35,991 nt of DNA from Bacillota bacterium (GTDB lineage Bacteria; Bacillota; Clostridia; Oscillospirales; Acutalibacteraceae): positions 1 to 35,991 of the forward strand of contig JAEZRH010000087.1 in NCBI GenBank assembly GCA_023412845.1, read 5' to 3'. The notes beneath the pieces are model-generated. The model saw only the letters and a list, made by a program, of their open reading frames with translations. It was not told the DNA's origin and searched no databases. Of the stretch, positions 32,210 to 35,991 are shown piece by piece; the stretch's first letter is position 1; each line of letters begins with the position of its first letter. The position numbers were made by a program, and so were the translations under genes.

Positions 32210-32241
32210 AAAAACGGCTCCGGAATTCTCCGGAGCCGTTT
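32209..32241. terminator. Bidirectional terminator between small membrane gene and gatB
   Basis: Perfect 13-bp stem AAACGGCTCCGGA (32212-32224) with TCCGGAGCCGTTT (32229-32241), ATTC loop. On the minus strand it is followed by six U residues, ending the gatCAB transcript. On the plus strand the U-run is shorter. Confidence 0.9.
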
Positions 32242-32243
32242 CG

Positions 32244-33655
32244 TTATGCTTTTATGATAGAAATCAGGACCTTTTCCGCCTCCTGCGGATCGGCGCGGCC
32301 GCGCGTCGCTTTCATGACCGCGCCCACGAGCGCTTTCATGGCCTTTTCCTTGCCGCCGAGGTAATCCTTCACTGCGTTCGGGTTGCCGGCAGCGGCCTGC
32401 TCGCAGAGCTTCCGCAGCTCGTCTTCGTCGAAGCCCGCGAGGTCGCTTTCGCTCAGGAAATCGGAGGCTGGTCTGCCGGTGTCCAGCATCTTTTCGAGCG
32501 TGGATTTCAGAAGGTTCATGCGGATTTTTCCTTCGTCCAGCAGCTTTACAAGAGCGTTCAGATTTTCCGCCGAAACTAAGACTCCGAACTCGTCCTTCGC
32601 GTCCTCGGTCGCGAGTCGCGCGAAAATCGGGCCGATAATGCAGTTTGCCACAGCTTTCGGGTTTTTCAGCCCTTTTGCGGCGGCTTCGAAATAGTCCGCG
32701 ATTTTTCGATGCTCCGCGACCTGCTTCGCGTCGGCTTCCGAAAGGCCGAAATCCTCCACAAAACGGCCGATGCGCCGCTGCAGGTCCTCCGGCATGCGGG
32801 CTCTGACGGCGGAAAGCATTTCATCCGTCACATGGATGGTCACGAGGTCCGGCTCGCGGAAATAGCGGTAGTCGTTGGCGTCTTCCTTGCCGCGCATCCC
32901 CTCGGTGCAGCCTGTCGACTCGTCGTAGCGGCGCGTTTCCTGCATGACGGCTTCGCCGCTTTCCAGCAGGTCGATCTGCCGGTTCATTTCGTATTCCATC
33001 GCCTTCGTGATGAACGAGAACGAGTTCATGTTCTTGATCTCCGTGCGGGTGCCGAGCATTTCGGAGCCCTTCGGCCGGACGGAGACGTTCACGTCGCAGC
33101 GCAGCGACCCCTCCTGCTTCTTGCAGTCGGTGACGCCGATGTAGCGCATGGTGGCCTGCAGCCGCTCGACGTACTCCACCGCTTCGTCGATGCTGCGGAT
33201 GTCCGGTTCGGAGACGATTTCGATCAGCGGCACGCCGCCGCGGTTGTAATCGATGAGCGTATTGCCGCGCTCGTGCACCAGCTTGCCGGCGTCCTCTTCG
33301 ATGTGGATGCGGGTCAGGCGGATCTTCCGCCCGTTCGAGAGCGGGACATATCCGTTTTTGCACAGCGGCCTGTCATACTGAGAGATCTGGTACGCCTTCG
33401 GCAGGTCGGGGTAAACGTAGTTCTTACGGTCCATTTTGGAAACGGGGCTGATCTCGCAGTTCGTCGCGAGGCCCGCCATGACGGCGTACTCCACCACGGC
33501 GCGGTTCAGCTTCGGCAGCGTGCCGGGCAGCCCGATGCAGACGGGGCAGCAGTGCGTGTTCGGCTCGCCGCCGAATTCCGTCGGGCACGAGCAGAAAATT
33601 TTTGTTTTCGTGGCAAGCTCCACGTGCGTTTCAAGGCCGCAGACGAGTTCGTAGT

Positions 33656-33659
<4 letters not shown>
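32244..33659 (-). CDS. gatB: Asp-tRNA(Asn)/Glu-tRNA(Gln) amidotransferase subunit B
   Basis: The kinase/transamidase subunit of GatCAB, 471 residues, normal length. It activates the misacylated Asp- or Glu-tRNA and receives ammonia from GatA. Visible marks are GLETHVELATKTKIFCSC at the start; CPVCIGLPGTLPKLN; a Cys-rich zinc site; KMDRKNYVYPDLPKAYQISQ; RIHIEEDAGKL; and NYNRGG-type NTLIDYNRGGVPLIEIV. The C-terminal helical YqeY-like tail (about 325-471) binds tRNA. The gene overlaps gatA by four bases. A strong terminator follows. Confidence 0.97.
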
Positions 33660-35122
<1,463 letters not shown>

Positions 35123-35132
35123 CCGTATCCTC

Positions 35133-35411
35133 CTAACCGCGCCGCCGCACGAGAAAATACCCGTCCTCGCGGGCGTTCGCATTCTGCAGGATCTTTTCAC
35201 GGTCGAGCGGTGTCCCGGGCACGTCTTCGCGGAACACGTTTTCGAGGCCGTTGATATTGTCAAAATCGGATGCGTCGGAGACCGCCGCGTTGATGGTGTC
35301 GGCAAACTCGATGATCTCGTTCATGTCTTTCGTCAGTCCGTCCAGCTCTTCAGGGCTGACGGAAAGCTTGGCGAGACTGGCGATCTGAAGGATGTCTTCA
35401 TGCGTGACCAT
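35133..35411 (-). CDS. gatC: Asp-tRNA(Asn)/Glu-tRNA(Gln) amidotransferase subunit C
   Basis: The small stabilising subunit, 92 residues, which wraps around the A-B interface. The HEDILQIASLAKLSVSPEEL start and the LREDVPGTPLDREKILQNA-type C-terminal half (here FREDVPGTPLDREKILQNA) are characteristic. It is ten bases before gatA and 22 bases after aspS, on the same strand, so all four genes probably form one operon. Confidence 0.94.
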   Translation of the reverse strand: MVTHEDILQIASLAKLSVSPEELDGLTKDMNEIIEFADTINAAVSDASDFDNINGLENVFREDVPGTPLDREKILQNANAREDGYFLVRRRG

Positions 35412-35433
35412 GCCGGTTCCTCCCTGCTGGATT

Positions 35434-35991
35434 TTATTTTCTCAGTTTGATATGCACTTCGCGGAGCTGCTGTTCGGTGACTTCGCTCGGCGAACCCATC
35501 ATCACGTCCTGCGCGTTCGAATTCATCGGGAACGCGATGACTTCGCGGATGTTTTCCTCGTCCGTCAGCAGCATCAGCATGCGGTCGATGCCCGGGGCCA
35601 TGCCCGCGTGCGGCGGCGCACCGTATTGAAAGGCGTGGTACAGCGAGGTAAATTTCGTCTTCAGGTCCTCTTCGGTGTACCCCGCGATTTCGAAGGCCTT
35701 TTTCATGATGTCGATGCGGTGGTTGCGCACCGCCCCCGAAGAAAGCTCAATACCGTTGCAGACGATGTCATACTGGTAGGCGAGGACGTCGGCCGGCTCC
35801 TTTGTCCGCAGGGCGTTCATGCCGCCCTGCGGCATGGAGAACGGGTTGTGTGTGAACACGGTGGCGCCGGTCTCTTCGTCCAGCTCGAACATCGGGAAAT
35901 CCACGATGAAGCAGAACTCAAAGCGGTCTTTGTCGATCAGTCCGAGGCGGTTTCCGAGCTCCGTACGGATCTGTCCCGCGAGCTTCGGGGC
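35434..35991 (-). CDS. aspS: Aspartyl-tRNA synthetase, C-terminal part (cut by window edge)
   Basis: About the last 185 residues of the class II synthetase, open to the window edge. Visible are the DRFEFCFIVDFPMFE strand, FTHNPFSMPQ, the NGIELSSGAVRNHR segment, and motif 3 PPHAGMAPGIDRMLMLL with the ATP-binding arginine. The last residues are EVHIKLRK. Its place directly before gatCAB suggests it may be non-discriminating and also load tRNA-Asn with aspartate for the amidotransferase. The anticodon-binding domain that decides this lies outside the window. Confidence 0.94.
   Translation of the reverse strand, partial: APKLAGQIRTELGNRLGLIDKDRFEFCFIVDFPMFELDEETGATVFTHNPFSMPQGGMNALRTKEPADVLAYQYDIVCNGIELSSGAVRNHRIDIMKKAFEIAGYTEEDLKTKFTSLYHAFQYGAPPHAGMAPGIDRMLMLLTDEENIREVIAFPMNSNAQDVMMGSPSEVTEQQLREVHIKLRK

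Overview
The window looks like a chromosome segment of a moderately GC-rich, spore-forming clostridium, probably of the Oscillospiraceae/Ruminococcaceae kind. The evidence is a full-length spoIIE, GatCAB next to aspS, strong GGAGG ribosome binding sites with frequent TTG and GTG starts, sigma-A-like promoters, a single-chain clostridial-type PurL, a dockerin-like secreted protein and an AmmeMemoRadiSam locus. Family placement is inference. No tRNA, rRNA, CRISPR array, insertion sequence or phage gene was seen.

Layout. 1-7.9 kb (minus strand): the start of purL; a two-gene wall-synthesis operon in which a SEDS glycosyltransferase carries an N-terminal FHA domain and is followed by a class B penicillin-binding protein; a left-handed beta-helix GlmU-like protein; a secreted dockerin-like protein; trpS; and a MocR/LysN-type aminotransferase. 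8.1-10.5 kb (plus): spoIIE. 10.6-15.3 kb (minus): a complete ABC importer operon (lipoprotein, phosphatase-like hydrolase, two permeases, ATPase) whose binding-protein gene carries a one-base frameshift. 15.6-22.1 kb (plus): a TetR regulator with two matched operators, an MMPL/RND exporter, and two secreted proteins of unknown function. 22.5-27.0 kb (plus): a TolC-like secreted coiled-coil protein, a MacA-like adaptor and a MacB-like ABC pair under a separate strong promoter. 27.1-30.7 kb: a PucR-type regulator divergent from a two-gene AmmeMemoRadiSam operon (MEMO-AMMECR1 fusion plus radical SAM enzyme). The radical SAM gene appears to start at an AUC codon. 30.7-32.2 kb (plus): two stretches that fold like structured RNAs, flanking an unrecognised 180-residue protein, then a small two-helix membrane protein. 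32.2-36 kb (minus): gatB, gatA, gatC and the 3' part of aspS.

Working together. The two efflux-type operons lie back to back and each pairs an exporter with secreted coiled-coil or beta-rich partners, so 15.6-27 kb reads as an envelope export island. GatCAB with AspRS suggests indirect Asn-tRNA formation. The most novel-looking items are the MMPL operon with its two orphan secreted partners, the TolC-like/MacAB set in an apparently single-membrane organism, the two candidate structured RNAs, and the AUC start. Motifs, promoters and RNA helices were read by eye; no database search or folding program was used.
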